DNA of 34,475 bases, from assembly GCA_001931875.2 (NCBI GenBank), contig MSJH02000103.1, forward strand, positions 1 through 34,475, in the 5' to 3' direction. Every line of letters begins with the position of its first letter. Positions within the stretch are counted from its first letter, which is position 1. The position numbers and the translations under genes are program-made. Origin of the DNA: Byssochlamys sp. IMV 00236. Taxonomy: Eukaryota; Ascomycota; Eurotiomycetes; Eurotiales; Thermoascaceae. Below the pieces are notes generated by a model that searched no databases, was not told the origin of the DNA, and saw only the letters and a program-made list of their open reading frames with translations. Positions 12,619 through 23,217 of this stretch are shown in pieces.

Positions 12619-15497
12619 AGTATTTTATCTCTTTTTGAAAATAAAATTCATGCTTAATGAAAGGCGTCATCTAACGCAACTACTTATCCTATGTGTGTAT
12701 CGTTACATGCAGCCCGCAAAAACCAATGGTTTACAGGTCTATATGACGCGTTGTATAATTGATTTAAAATGTATTTTTTAAAGAAATACATTACTTGTCT
12801 GAGCTTGCTTTAGTGTATTCTTTCTTTATAATCGTTCAATAAATGGTATATGAACACTTGTTATTGTAAGGAAAATGTTTTCTTGACCGCAGATCAAATC
12901 TACTCTTTGGAAAACTGCGGAATAATTTTAGCTGTATCCTTGGTAACTTTGTGAAACGATGGTGACGATCTCTATAATTATATATGGATCGGAGAATGGG
13001 CTAAAGACTATACGCTTTTATGAAAGAGTTCAATTTTCTCTTAAATGTGCATAATTTAACAATTTATAATACAAAATATACAAAATGCGGCATCTTGGAA
13101 CGACATCGCTTTTATGAATATTATATACAATGCTGAAAGCAATGTCTCTCTACATATTTAGCTAAAGACTCATTATTGTCTCGGCTGCCTTGGCTTTTAA
13201 GTTCATTTTTGAAAGAAATTGCCCTTCTTTTTGTGGATTTGAATCTTAGCCTTGGATTTAAGAGGCTTTTTTTTGGGTATTTGTATTCCTTGACCTGCTA
13301 TAGATACATATTATACATTTCATAGCTGCTTCTGGTGATCTTTCGCTTAGAGAATATTCTCAATGCCAGAAATATTAGTCTAGCCCCTGCAAGTTTCAGG
13401 TCAATCATAGTTTGGAATAGTTATATTGTATACAAGTAGCCTCACTTGATTATGAGTTGTGAAAGCTTCAATTCCAGGAAAGCGTTTCGATTTGATATAC
13501 ATTTGTAGCTACACAAGTTTCTTTAACACTCGGATCAAGAACGCAGGCGTGAGATTGTAGATAATCACTCTAGTATCGGCTAGAAACGGACCCTTGTGTG
13601 TCCTTCAAGTCTTTCCTTGTAGTTCGTTATGACTTGGCAAGGTGCCTGTATGCTTCTGTCTTGTTTAATAACAGCTTTGCATATCAAATAGAAGAGCAAA
13701 ACAATTAGCTTGGCTTAAATATTTGAATCTGTAACTAGTAACCTCACAGCCTTTGATTTCTACAAACGATATAAAAACTATAGATTAACTATTAAACAAG
13801 AAGAGATAGCATTAATAAACACACTATATCATATCTTAAAGTTTGGAGTGCTAGCTATTTCTTGTTAAATCTGCTCAACTATGAACTCTGTAGAATTATC
13901 GATACTTTTTAATGAGTATTGAGAGAATAAAGAAAAAAAAAAAATAGAGCGACTCTATGGTACGTTTGAAGAGCATAAAAGTATATAATTGACCATCTAT
14001 CCAGCATGCATATCAAAAAGGCAACTGATTCTGCTCCATATGCTTCAGAAACTCCAATATGACTACACTTAGTGCGTTGTCGTCTTTGAAGACGCCAACT
14101 TCTGAATATGTCATGGAAACTTGACTCATATATCTCCTCTTATTACTCTACTGGTTCGTTAATTTCATTAGAACTCAGTGACATGCCATATATTCTCCTG
14201 GATTAGCAAACAAAAGTAAACTCGACTCTATTCCCACTCAGAAGCTATTTTCACATGTTCAAAACTACATCTAACCGGACCAAAGCTGTTTATGGAATCC
14301 TAGTAATGTCGTACCGTGTCATTAATAAGTTATACAATCTGATCTTGAACTGCAGTGATACCAATGTCTTTGGATTTTTGTCTTTAGGACTCAATGACAG
14401 GCGCTCAAGGTGATTTTGCGCTTTGAATCCATTTTCATGCCGAGATCATTGATGTTTTGAACAAATTCACTATTTGACCGTTGTCAACCAATTAGAGATT
14501 CAGTCCTTTCCTTGAGGTAATAGTAAACTTAAAATTATAAACAGTGTTGTTTATCAAAACTAACTGTGTAAAGTTAAAGTAAGAGTCTCACCGAGTCATA
14601 TTGGCTTGGGAAGCATAATTGCGACTAAAACGCAGTAAGGAAAAAGATGGTTGGATACTAGGGCGATCAACACTGTTCAAAAAGAAGGTAAGGTCTGAAA
14701 TTTGACAAGGAATGAACGAATCAGTTATAGATAGACTTGATAATAGCTTTTGCTTGTGTAGCAATAATAAAAGCTCACTCTTTTACTGCCTTTCTCAGAT
14801 GTTGTTAATTTTGAGTAGAGAAAGCAAACATCTTTGCTTTGATATGTTCATTTCAGTGGCTTATCTTTGATCATTAAATGGGGCTAAAATAGGGGTGTAA
14901 ATATAAATCGATCGCCCCTGAAACCGTTTTGCTGAGATTGCTCTGTTTTAACTCACGTGTTTTACACAAACAAGCGAGTTACACCATCTTGTGAAAGGGG
15001 TTTAGCAAATACAGGCCTTTTCCGTATCAAATTATGACAAGCTTATAGTTTATTTTAGTGTTTCGCGCGTTTATAACCAATTTTTATATGAGAGAATAAA
15101 AAAAATACTTTTATCAAAGTGCTTTTTTTTTATTTCTCTGCTGAAAAGGTTTGCTAGTGACCAATCTGTTTATAAATAAGTGCATAATTTAAAAAAACAA
15201 GTAATTTTCAATCTACGACATAGATTAAGAAAGATAGAGAATTTTTTTTTAGTGACAGAAATAGGCCAAAGAGGAGGAATTACCTAAAATATGAACACAC
15301 ACACACATGTAAGGAATAGTGGATGAGCCGAATATTAATTAGAAGCAAGCGGAACATATTTCGGCTCTAGTTTTTAATACGGCATGTTTGTACCATGACT
15401 CTTTTTTTAAGTTGCAAAATTCTAATGCAAGTACCATTTGTGTGACATGAACATTACAATGATAACAATTTGTCTAATTTTATATGTAAAAACATGA
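12619..15497. other. Gene-poor 2.9-kb region
   Basis: No intact gene, tRNA or array is found. The minus strand holds a decayed coding region at 14013-14480 (listed separately). Shorter protein-like fragments lie at about 13210-13320 (a Lys-rich end, PKKKPLKSKAKIQIHKKKG) and 13380-13590 (fragments around SHACVLDPSVKETCVATNVY in shifting frames). The rest is AT-rich with poly-A/T runs. Confidence 0.5.
14013..14480 (-). pseudogene. Decayed protein-coding gene of unknown family
   Basis: Consecutive protein-like segments occur in order on the minus strand but in changing frames: FVQNINDLGMKMDSKRKITL, then LERLSLSPKDKNPKTLVSLQ and its continuation, then FEHVKIASEWE with an in-frame TAG followed by SRVYFCLLIQENIWHVTEF, then MSLSSNEINEPVE, and finally MTYSEVGVFKDDNALSVVIL running to a TGA at 14013-14015. 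Several frameshifts and at least one internal stop separate them. No short intron set repairs the frame in my attempts. I read it as the remains of one gene, possibly of a dispersed repeat family. Function is unknown. Confidence 0.45.
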
Positions 15498-16503
15498 TCA
15501 AGGCTTCGGAATGATCGTTACGCTACTTTCGAACTTGTTTGTGTCGTAAATCGAAGGTCTATGCTCTACATCTTCTCTAAACATGTTTGGTTCATATTCA
15601 ACATGCGTCTTTTGATTGTATCTTTCGGACGACATTACCAACTCACTCTTGACTTCTTTTTTTTTCTTGTTCTTTTTTGATTGTCTGGCTGATAAATCAA
15701 TGGAGGGATCAGCCAGCTCGATTGTAAGGAAATCGATGAGTATCGGAGGTGGTGGACAGGTGTAGAGTAAATTCTGTATGAAGCGTATAGCATAATCAAT
15801 GGCCAATAAAATACTAAAATTATCCCAGTTATATGATGCCAGAAACCATATGTAACAAGAGACTTGTAGAATATAACATGTACATTGTGTGCTAAAAAAC
15901 CATATCTATGTGTTTATTAGTTCATCTTTTTATTGTCAGCTGTAAGTGGAAACTTACGCCCAGGGCCGTTGTCCTCGAATACCCTTCGTGGGACCTTCTT
16001 TCCTTTTTCCGATAGAGAAGTGGTAAAAAGGTAAATATGAAAGCACAGACATCGCTCAAGATAGCTGATATTAATCCAATAATAAATTCATAAAACAATG
16101 GTTCGTATCCAGCATATCTTTCGTTTGTGCAAACGGCAATTGTTTCCAATATAATAGCAACGACGGTGCAGGTGAGGAAGAAGGAACCAAATAGGATGAG
16201 TGGGTGTTTCCAAATGCCATCATCCATACGTAATCGATAACCTACGCTGACGATCATTAAAAAATGGGCAATGACTTTGATCAAAGTGGATGTCGTAAAT
16301 GAAAGAACATTGGCCACAGGCGGTAGGACTTGATGAACAGTAAGTACATTTATAATGTTGGCTGGTAATGTGATGATGCTGTAAAGTAAGACAAATAGCC
16401 TTAATCTATTTGGATTTCTAAAGACTTGAATGGAAATAAATACAAATGCAATGACACAGAATATGACAGAAATAAGGTAACCAGGTCGAAGTTCTGGTAG
16501 CAT
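15498..16503 (-). CDS. Multi-pass (about 7-TM) membrane protein, unknown function
   Basis: Exon 1 is 16503-15983 and exon 2 is 15891-15498. The 91-nt intron (15982-15892, GTATTC...TTTTTTAG, branch-like CTAAT, phase 2) gives a 304-residue product. A donor 30 nt downstream (GTAAGT) looks stronger but leads to a stop. Exon 1 holds about six hydrophobic helices, among them GYLISVIFCVIAFVFISIQV near the N-terminus, and ends in a basic loop (RKKERRSHEG). Exon 2 opens with a seventh hydrophobic stretch (CYILQVSCYIWFLASY) and an amphipathic segment, followed by a long cytosolic-type tail with PPPP and KKNKKKK. The layout suggests a receptor-like or lipid-sensing membrane protein, but I recognise no family signature. 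Confidence 0.75.
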
Positions 16504-17258
16504 TGAACTATTTAGAGTATGGATGGGATCAAGCTGGATGATGTATTATCATGTCTGTTACCTTCAAAGAATGAGAAATGGATAAATTTAAATACAAAAG
16601 CAACTTATTAGCTGCTTCTAAGCCCGCGTATGATCAGTGATATATAAACTGGATTGGTTCAATAAAAAAGTGTTTATAAAAAGAAAAGAAAAAGAGTCAA
16701 ATGGATACAGAAGATGCGACTTTAACTTCAAGTTTTTTTTTCTACCTCAAGAGTAACACCAATGTATGCTTTTCTTTTTTTTTTAGCGTCAAATAATCTC
16801 ATTTTGCTATCTCATCCCATCTCTCTCTCTCTCTCTCTACTTCTACTTCTACTTCTACTTCTACTTCTCTTTTTCTCTCTGTTTCTGTCTTTTTCCATCT
16901 GTCTGTCTGTCTCGTCTACATTCGATGGTGATACATATATAATTATCGAAAAATAGGGGACTTTCCACGTGCTTTTTTCGGTGGAAGATAGAAGAGAAAG
17001 AGAGTATAGGAAAGATCAGATAAATGCATATACCCTCACGTGCACACGCACGCACGCATACACACATACACGCGTAGCTCTTGCCTAAATGATCCATCGT
17101 ATATCATTTAGATCCTCCAACTATTTGTAACTCATGGTCACCAACCATAGATGAACGGGTACAAAAAAGTATGACACAATATCTAGTTGCGTATAGGTCA
17201 CACAGTCAAAGGACCTTCGTTTTTTCCCTCTTTTTTAAAAAAAAGTCATTTACACAGA
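16504..17258. other. Divergent intergenic region rich in microsatellites
   Basis: No gene is seen between the divergent 16503 (-) and 17259 (+) starts. It contains (CT)n at about 16821-16838, five copies of the hexamer ACTTCT at 16839-16868, a GTCT repeat near 16901-16913, and an alternating CA/CG tract near 17040-17073 that could adopt left-handed DNA. The interval must include promoters for both flanking genes. Confidence 0.7.
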
Positions 17259-18926
17259 ATGAAGCATCCACTTGATGATTCCTCGGTAGAGTCATTCTTC
17301 ATTCCAGGAGCAAAGGTTTATGAAAGATTCTTTAACTGTCCATTAGGTAACTTGGTCTATACTCAAAATAGAAACACTTATTGAACATTCCTAGATTACC
17401 AAAACCCAAACACTAGTTCCAGAATAAAGATCTTTGTTCGTCATTTAGTTCCGCCTGAGAAAACAATTGATAGTATGAAAACAATGCCTTTTATACTCTA
17501 CCTCCAGGTAATTTATCATTCATTCTTTTTTATGTGTGTAGTCATTTTTCTATTTGGGGATATTGTAGGGTGGGCCTGGGTTCGAGTGTGCCTTACCATC
17601 CAATGGCTCATCTGGCTGGATCAAGGTAGCATTCGAAAAAGGCTATCAGGTACTTTTGATGGATCAACGAGGTACTGGATTATCTTGCCAGATATCCGCC
17701 GAATCACTCTCAAGCCAATTCAAAACTGATGAAGAAAAGGCAGAGTACCTCTCTCACTTCCGCGCGGATAGTATCGTCAGAGACTGCGAAACTATTCGTG
17801 AACAACTCACTGCTGGTAGATCAAGAGAAGAAGATAGACGTATTCATCTGATTGGTCAGAGCTTTGGTGGCTTCTGTATCACAACTTATTTATCTCTCTT
17901 GTAAAGAAAAAACAAAAACAAAAACAAAAAAAAAAAAAAAACAAAAACTCATTTGTCATAATCGTAGCCCCAAATCTGTAGCAAAGGCCTATATCACGGG
18001 CGGAGTACCACCTTTGGTTGACACACCTGATTCGGTTTATAGGGCCCTCTATCCTTACATCCTGTCCCGAAATAAGACATATTATAAAAAGTTTCCCCGA
18101 GATATTGAACGTGTACGACAAATCCACAGGTACCTTTCTACCAACACCGTCACCTTACCCAACGGTGGTACGCTCTCTCCACGCCGCTTCCTTCAACTCG
18201 GCCTGTTCTTTGGCGGATCAGGTGGATTCGATAGGATTCATACGCTTGTACAGTCCGCTCATGACGATCTCGAACGTCTCGGTCGCATAAGCTACCGTAC
18301 ACTTCATTACATCCAGAACACCCAAGATTGGGACACCAATGTCCTCTATGCCGTGCTCCATGAAGCAATCTACTGTCAAAATGGCCAAGCCAGTGGTTGG
18401 GCCGCTGAGCGTGTCCTTCAAGAAGCTCCGTTTAACTCTCTATTTGAATGGAGACTCGACCATTTGAAAGAAGATCAGCCCATTTATTTCACGGGCGAAA
18501 CCATTTACCCCTTCATGTTTGACGACTATTCTGAGCTACGCCCCTTGAAAAACGTCGCCAATTTATTAGCCGAAAGACCATGGCAGGGTCGTCTCTACGA
18601 CGTTAAAGTACTCAATGCTCTTGAAGATGTCGAAGTTGCTGCCTCTATTTATTATGATGACATGTAAGCTCATTTATACATAATGACTTTTTTTCTCTTA
18701 TACATTTTAGGTTTGTCGCTCGAGAGCTTTCAGAGCATACTGCCGCACAAATTAACGGAATTCAGTCTTTTATCACAAATGAGTATGCTCACAAGTAAGT
18801 GTGTCTTGTTTTTTCTTGTTTCTATATCAAACCTATTTTTCTTTTAGTGGCCTTCGCGAGGATGGTGAACGTATCTTGTCGTACATGATGAAAATTGCAA
18901 GTGGAGAAGTAGCCTATAACCGTTAA
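17259..18926 (+). CDS. Proline iminopeptidase-like alpha/beta hydrolase (peptidase S33)
   Basis: This enzyme family releases N-terminal proline from peptides. Six exons are assembled: 17259-17346, 17395-17507, 17569-17900, 17968-18663, 18711-18794 and 18848-18926; introns are 47-67 nt and phases close to a 463-residue protein. Oxyanion-hole motif QGGPG (Gly68-Gly71), nucleophile elbow GQSFGG (Ser165) and the helical cap region follow the family order. The late YDDM (408-410) and EYAHNGLREDG (His437) probably supply the catalytic Asp and His. The start ATG is the first in frame. There is no signal peptide, so it is probably cytosolic. Intron 3 has an unusual A-rich run (AAAAAC repeats) upstream of its acceptor. 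The gene converges with the 18997 gene, with 70 nt between stops. Confidence 0.92.
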
Positions 18927-18996
18927 GGCTAATTTATGGATATATAATTTAAAGCATGTTTATTTACACTATGAAGACATTTAAAAAAATAAAAAG

Positions 18997-20121
18997 TTAA
19001 GCTGGATTTAAAGCAGCTGTAAGCTTGATGACACTTTCACCCTGACTTCGATCAGATTCAAGAAGACCAGCTGCTACGAGTAGATAAATAGATTGACTTG
19101 CCTTTGTGGTTATTTGACGTTCCTCAGCAAAGGTCTTTGTGTACTCTGTCAGATCACTGACCGTTTCTTGTTTAGTCTCCAAAAGGCGACGAATGATAGC
19201 AGCCAACAGCACAGAATCATTCTTGAGCACCTCTATAGACTCATTCAACGTGAATGCCTGCTTGAACTCTTTTTCATTCAGGTGTGCACTGTTACTTTTA
19301 TCCAACGTATAATCAATTAATCGTGTATAGATATCTCTAAAGAAAAAGCTTTTTGTTAACCTATCTAAACTGACATTACACGTATCATCTCATACTTGAA
19401 ATTCTGTAGTCTGTGATTGACATGTTCTGCCGCATTGAGTTTACCGATCATCTGTCGCAGCTGTTCAGCAACATAACGAACCTGTTCGGTCAAACTGTTT
19501 TTACCCGGTGCCTCTACCTGACTGTGTTCACTCACGAGCTTATCAAATCTCGCCTTGAGTCCCAAGAAGGCATCTTGGGTAGACAAGGCCGTGACGTGTG
19601 TTATTGGCTTTTGCTGCAATAGATTATCATATTCCTTTATCCTTTCTTTCATCTGTCTAATCCTGGCCTGGAGCGCCTCAATAGATGGATCTTGTCTGCT
19701 TTCCTGGTTCGAAAGTAGCAGTCTTTGCAGCTCCTCCTGCTTTCTCGCTCTCCTCTTTTGATTTTCTTCTCGCTTCTTATCGATATTACTGAGCTGTTGT
19801 TTTAGATTTCGAATCAAGTTCTCTTGATACTCATACGACGGCAACTCTGTGACTCGACTCTTTTCAGCACTGATACGGTCCTGTAGTGCATCGATATGCG
19901 CGTCTGTCTATATACTGGGAGTTAGTGATACGTGCTCTTCTCTCTTCAATACATACTTCATTGTATTCCGAATAGAGTGTGGCCATGTGGCTTTCTCTTT
20001 CTTCAATTGTCTTGGTATATTCTTCAATCACTCGTTGTATAGATTGATCTTTACTACAAACAGGGTATAATGCTTCAGTCAGAGCAATATAATAATGTGA
20101 AATTTCTTTACCAAATGCCAT
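18997..20121 (-). CDS. Coiled-coil protein (338 aa or longer)
   Basis: Exons 20121-19957, 19907-19396 and 19336-18997 are joined by introns of 49 nt (GTATGT...CACTAAC...TATAG, textbook signals) and 59 nt (GTATGA...CTTTAG). The 338-residue product is mostly helical. After an N-terminal MAFGKEISHYYIALTEALYP there is a long coiled coil (from about 55 to 180, with a basic KKREENQKRRARKQEELQR stretch). The C-terminal third contains shorter helices (VLLAAIIRRLLETK, SIYLLVAAGLLE). I do not recognise the family; a cytoskeletal or mitotic assembly subunit would fit the shape. Its start lies inside the 3' end of the upstream small gene. Splicing of that gene to the acceptor at 20126 would instead give a single 400-residue protein. 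Confidence 0.75.
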
Positions 20122-20441
20122 TAAGCTGCCTTAATATATTTAGTAAATACTGTGCTTGGTGTGCTTTGATATGTGTATTCCCTTTCAAAGACGGTATCTC
20201 GGAGGTGCTGTTATATGATTAGTGTGTTGTTTTTATAAGAACGTTCTTTTTTTTTTTACATTTTTTGAATTGATTCTTCACCAAAGCAGATAGAATGTAT
20301 TGCATTTTCAAATGAATCTGCTTCTCTTAGACGCTTTCTGAATCCCTCATTTGATATCAGCACTGTATCGTCGTTTTCAACAAAGGATACAGAAGCAATA
20401 CGCTTTGAACTGTGAATCAAACTCTTTAAGCAATCTTCCAT
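20108..20441 (-). CDS. Small protein or 5' exon of the 18997-20121 gene
   Basis: Exon 1 runs from ATG 20441 to 20260. A donor at 20259 (AT|GTAAAA) can join an acceptor at 20208 (ATAACAG, after a CACTAAT branch site; 52-nt intron), giving exon 2 20207-20108 and a 93-residue protein. Both parts look coding: RIASVSFVENDDTVLISNEG in exon 1 and HIKAHQAQYLLNILRQLNGI in exon 2. The stop at 20108 then lies 14 nt inside the next gene's frame. Alternatively the same donor joins GGCAG ending at 20126 (134-nt intron), which fuses exon 1 in phase to the downstream coiled-coil frame. Both choices are open, so either overlapping genes or alternative acceptors are possible. The family is unknown. Confidence 0.55.
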
Positions 20442-20522
20442 CAATATTAAAAAGAGAAAAAAATGTTTTTTATTTCAACAATATACAAAAATAATAATAA
20501 TTACAGATATGATACACAAGTA

Positions 20523-22024
20523 TTAATACATTAACACATTAAATAGTAATAATAACAATATTAGCCAGGAGCTGATGATAAGATGATTACATGAAGAAGT
20601 ATGCGATACGGATATAGATGAAGTAGATGTGATGGGAGCATGCGCTGGTCCATTTGTATAGGACACAAGCGAAGGCGATGGATTTTGATTTGTGTTGACG
20701 AGTCCCTGAGGAGGCATCCAGTAAATGAGTTCAGGTCGAATCGTCGTCGCATTAAAGAAGGATGCGTTGATTTTGTATCCAAGGCCAGCCAAGACCTTGA
20801 TCAATTTCGGTCCAAAGGGACCCCGATTCGTTTTGTTTAGAGATACGCCGCGATCAGCCATGTAGACCATGAGAGCCTCGGTAGAATTGACATAGGTTTG
20901 CTGGTCAACGTGACACAAAGATGATCCCTGACTGAATGGATTCAGAGAGGTCTCGAGTAGCAAGGTCGGCACATTGTTTACCACTGCCAAGACATTATCT
21001 GCAGATACTGTCCTACTGTAGGCGCTTGACGCGATCTTGTACGCATCAGAGGCATACCAAGCATTTGCCCAATCAAGAGCACTCTTGAAGGTTACATTTG
21101 ATCCGTAAAACTGGTTCAGCTGGTATGTGACTGTTGTGAATGGAGAAAGTGCATTAGATGAGTTGGCATATATCAGCTTGTCGAATGGAAATTCAACAAA
21201 GCCCCAGAATGGCTGAGGCGCATCATAACTTGTAGCTGAACTTTCCTTGACAGAGGTCAGAAGCATAGGTGTAATAAATCGATCGATACCATCCACAAGC
21301 GGCGATAGTTTGGCGTAAAAGCTATCGGACCATGAAGAGAGAAAGCCAAGACCATGAATGAACTCATGTACGACATTTCGCAAGAGATCAATTTGGTCAC
21401 TGCGAATAGGGTTAGAGCTATTCTATAGATTACACAAAGTAATTGAGTCAAAAGAGAAAATGCTCAGAGATAATTTACACTTACGAAAAAGTACCAGTTC
21501 ACTTGGCTGTTAAATTCGGCATTGATATCGTAATAAGCCCAGTTTGGCTTAACTGACAGGTTGGTAAACTGTTTGAGTAATGCTTGAGGATATAATCTGG
21601 TCATGTTGTCTGTTTGATCGACCATAATGTACGAAATTGTCGGATATGCCTGGCCAATTGCTGACATTCTATTTTCCGCACTGCAGTTATTGTCTGATGA
21701 TGGACAGAATGGACCATAAGTTGCATTCACTCTCAGTGAGCTTTCAAACTGAAATACAGACGAAAGAATGTCCATCGCCTTTTGTAGTGTTGCTCGTACG
21801 CTTGCACATTCATTTGGCTCTGCTGTGCAAAATAAGTCAAATGATAGTTGCTGCTTATTGTCAATGAGTGGTGTATCTGCGACTGCTGCTGATATTGTGT
21901 GACTCTTTTGGCAGGTTTTTAGAGATTGCGAATCGTGATGCACACAATATAAACTTGAGGCAAAGACAACCTTGAAAATGAGTATAAGCTCAATCAAGAT
22001 TGTCCAGTTTAGTGAAAATAGCAT
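20523..22024 (-). CDS. Secreted HExxH metallopeptidase-like protein, probably GPI-anchored
   Basis: Exons 22024-21485 and 21422-20523 flank a 62-nt intron (GTAAGT...CTATAG) and encode 479 residues. Residues 1 to about 24 are a hydrophobic signal sequence. The mature protein is Cys- and sequon-rich in its N-terminal half. HEFIHGLGF begins at His199, giving a HExxHxxG zinc-binding signature with Glu200 as the candidate catalytic base; I cannot identify the third metal ligand, so activity is unproven. Many N-x-S/T sequons follow. A Ser/Pro/Thr-rich linker leads to a terminal hydrophobic segment (LIISSWLILLLLLFNVLMY) with no cytosolic tail, typical of GPI attachment. A cell-surface or wall-associated peptidase is inferred. 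Confidence 0.8.
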
Positions 22025-23217
22025 GTAAGTGGCCCCAAGGCTTTACAAAGAAGAAGAAGAAAGAGAGAGAAAAAAAAAACAAAGAGAGAGAAATAGGAAA
22101 CAGACTAACAAGTTTGTTACACACATCACTCAATTGACTTCGGATATTCAATTTTAGTGTCCTGCCAAGACATTTTGCTCTTGTTTTTATTTGATACAAT
22201 GTGTTTTCAATTTGGCTTTATAAAAAAGATTTACACGCAGTCTATAGGAGGATCTCTTTATTCAATAGTCATTTGGGCATGATACAGAATGATGATTGAT
22301 TTATGAGGACTTATTGCAAAAGCTTTGGTAAATTTCCTGCAACTGAACCAAAGCTGCTCTATAGGATTTGACGGTTAGAAGCAACTTGGAACAGTCATAT
22401 TTTACTACTGAATAAAAGCTAGTAAGATGCTTAAAATAGTGATGAGAGAGATGACTCTAGTTTACTCAACTGTAACTAGTAGCGTTTCATCCTTAGAAGA
22501 GCCCAAGCACCGCCTCAATTCATGTTGACATGGAAACCAGATTTATCTATAAAGACACAAAGTTCCTAAGAGAAAATTCATGTCCAAATTGATCACGTTT
22601 ACTGCCCAACCATCATTTTGTTTGATACACCCAAAATACAGCTCTTTTAAACGTACTGCCCCTCATATCGTTTCTTTCAAGTCCCAAAAAAGTGGATCGT
22701 GTTTGTATTGATTCCATCCAATATCTATTTATTCATTTGTGTTGCTAGACGATATTATCTTGTTAGCATAGACTTCATAGTCTTTTCTTTTCCTTTTTTG
22801 TTAGTGTCTCTAAACTGCCTGCCCTTGTAATTTCAGATGGCCTCATCTGCTACAGGACTTTTAGTGTTTGGCTGATATTGTAACTTTCGCGTCACATTGT
22901 CAAATACCTCCTCCATAATTCTTGGAGAATAATTATTCTCTTTTTATATTAATGCACTTGGATCCAGGGATAAAGGGAAAGTCTTCTTTTGTTTTAACAT
23001 AATAAAAGCTCGGGTATTGATTTATGGAATGCCGGTATAAAAAAAGGAGATGCATCAATGTGTTGATGGTCATGCATATTTGGGATATTTGTCATATAAA
23101 CAAAGGTTTACATTGGGATAAAGCAACTTCAATAAGCTTTAAAGTACTGCCATTTTGATTCATATGCTATTATTTATTTTCCATTTTCTTTTTGATGAAT
23201 ATATATATACAATCATT
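22025..23217. other. Intergenic region containing a transposase relic
   Basis: Apart from the Tc1/mariner-like relic at 22478-22916, no gene is visible. A purine-rich (GAAGAA/GAGA) tract lies at about 22046-22093 directly upstream of the metallopeptidase-like gene. The remainder is AT-rich. Confidence 0.55.
22478..22916 (-). mobile_element. Relic of a Tc1/mariner-like DDE transposase
   Basis: Reading the minus strand from ATG 22916 gives MEEVFDNVTRKLQYQPNTK in an open run that ends in a stop. Basic fragments follow (YKGRQF, NKKGKEKTMKSMLTR), then FKRAVFWVYQTK, then DMNFLL and, after a frameshift, ELCVFIDKSGFHVNMN ending in TGA, with GGAWALLRMKRY beyond it. The pair DMNFLL and CVF(I/L)D(E)xGFHxNM...AW is typical of the catalytic core around the second acidic residue in Tc1/mariner-type transposases of Mucorales. 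Stops and frameshifts are frequent, so it is dead. I could not define terminal inverted repeats. Confidence 0.6.

Noticed and set aside
12619..15497. Possible tRNA or other structured RNA gene in the gene desert
   Set aside because: I found no T-loop or anticodon-arm pattern on either strand by eye. A covariance-model search would be needed to exclude divergent RNAs.
16762..16956. 64-codon open frame rich in Ser/Leu
   Set aside because: It is a translation of the CT and ACTTCT microsatellites.
17879..18127. Minus-strand frame with a Phe/Cys run
   Set aside because: The run is the reverse of the A-rich intron tract of the iminopeptidase gene.
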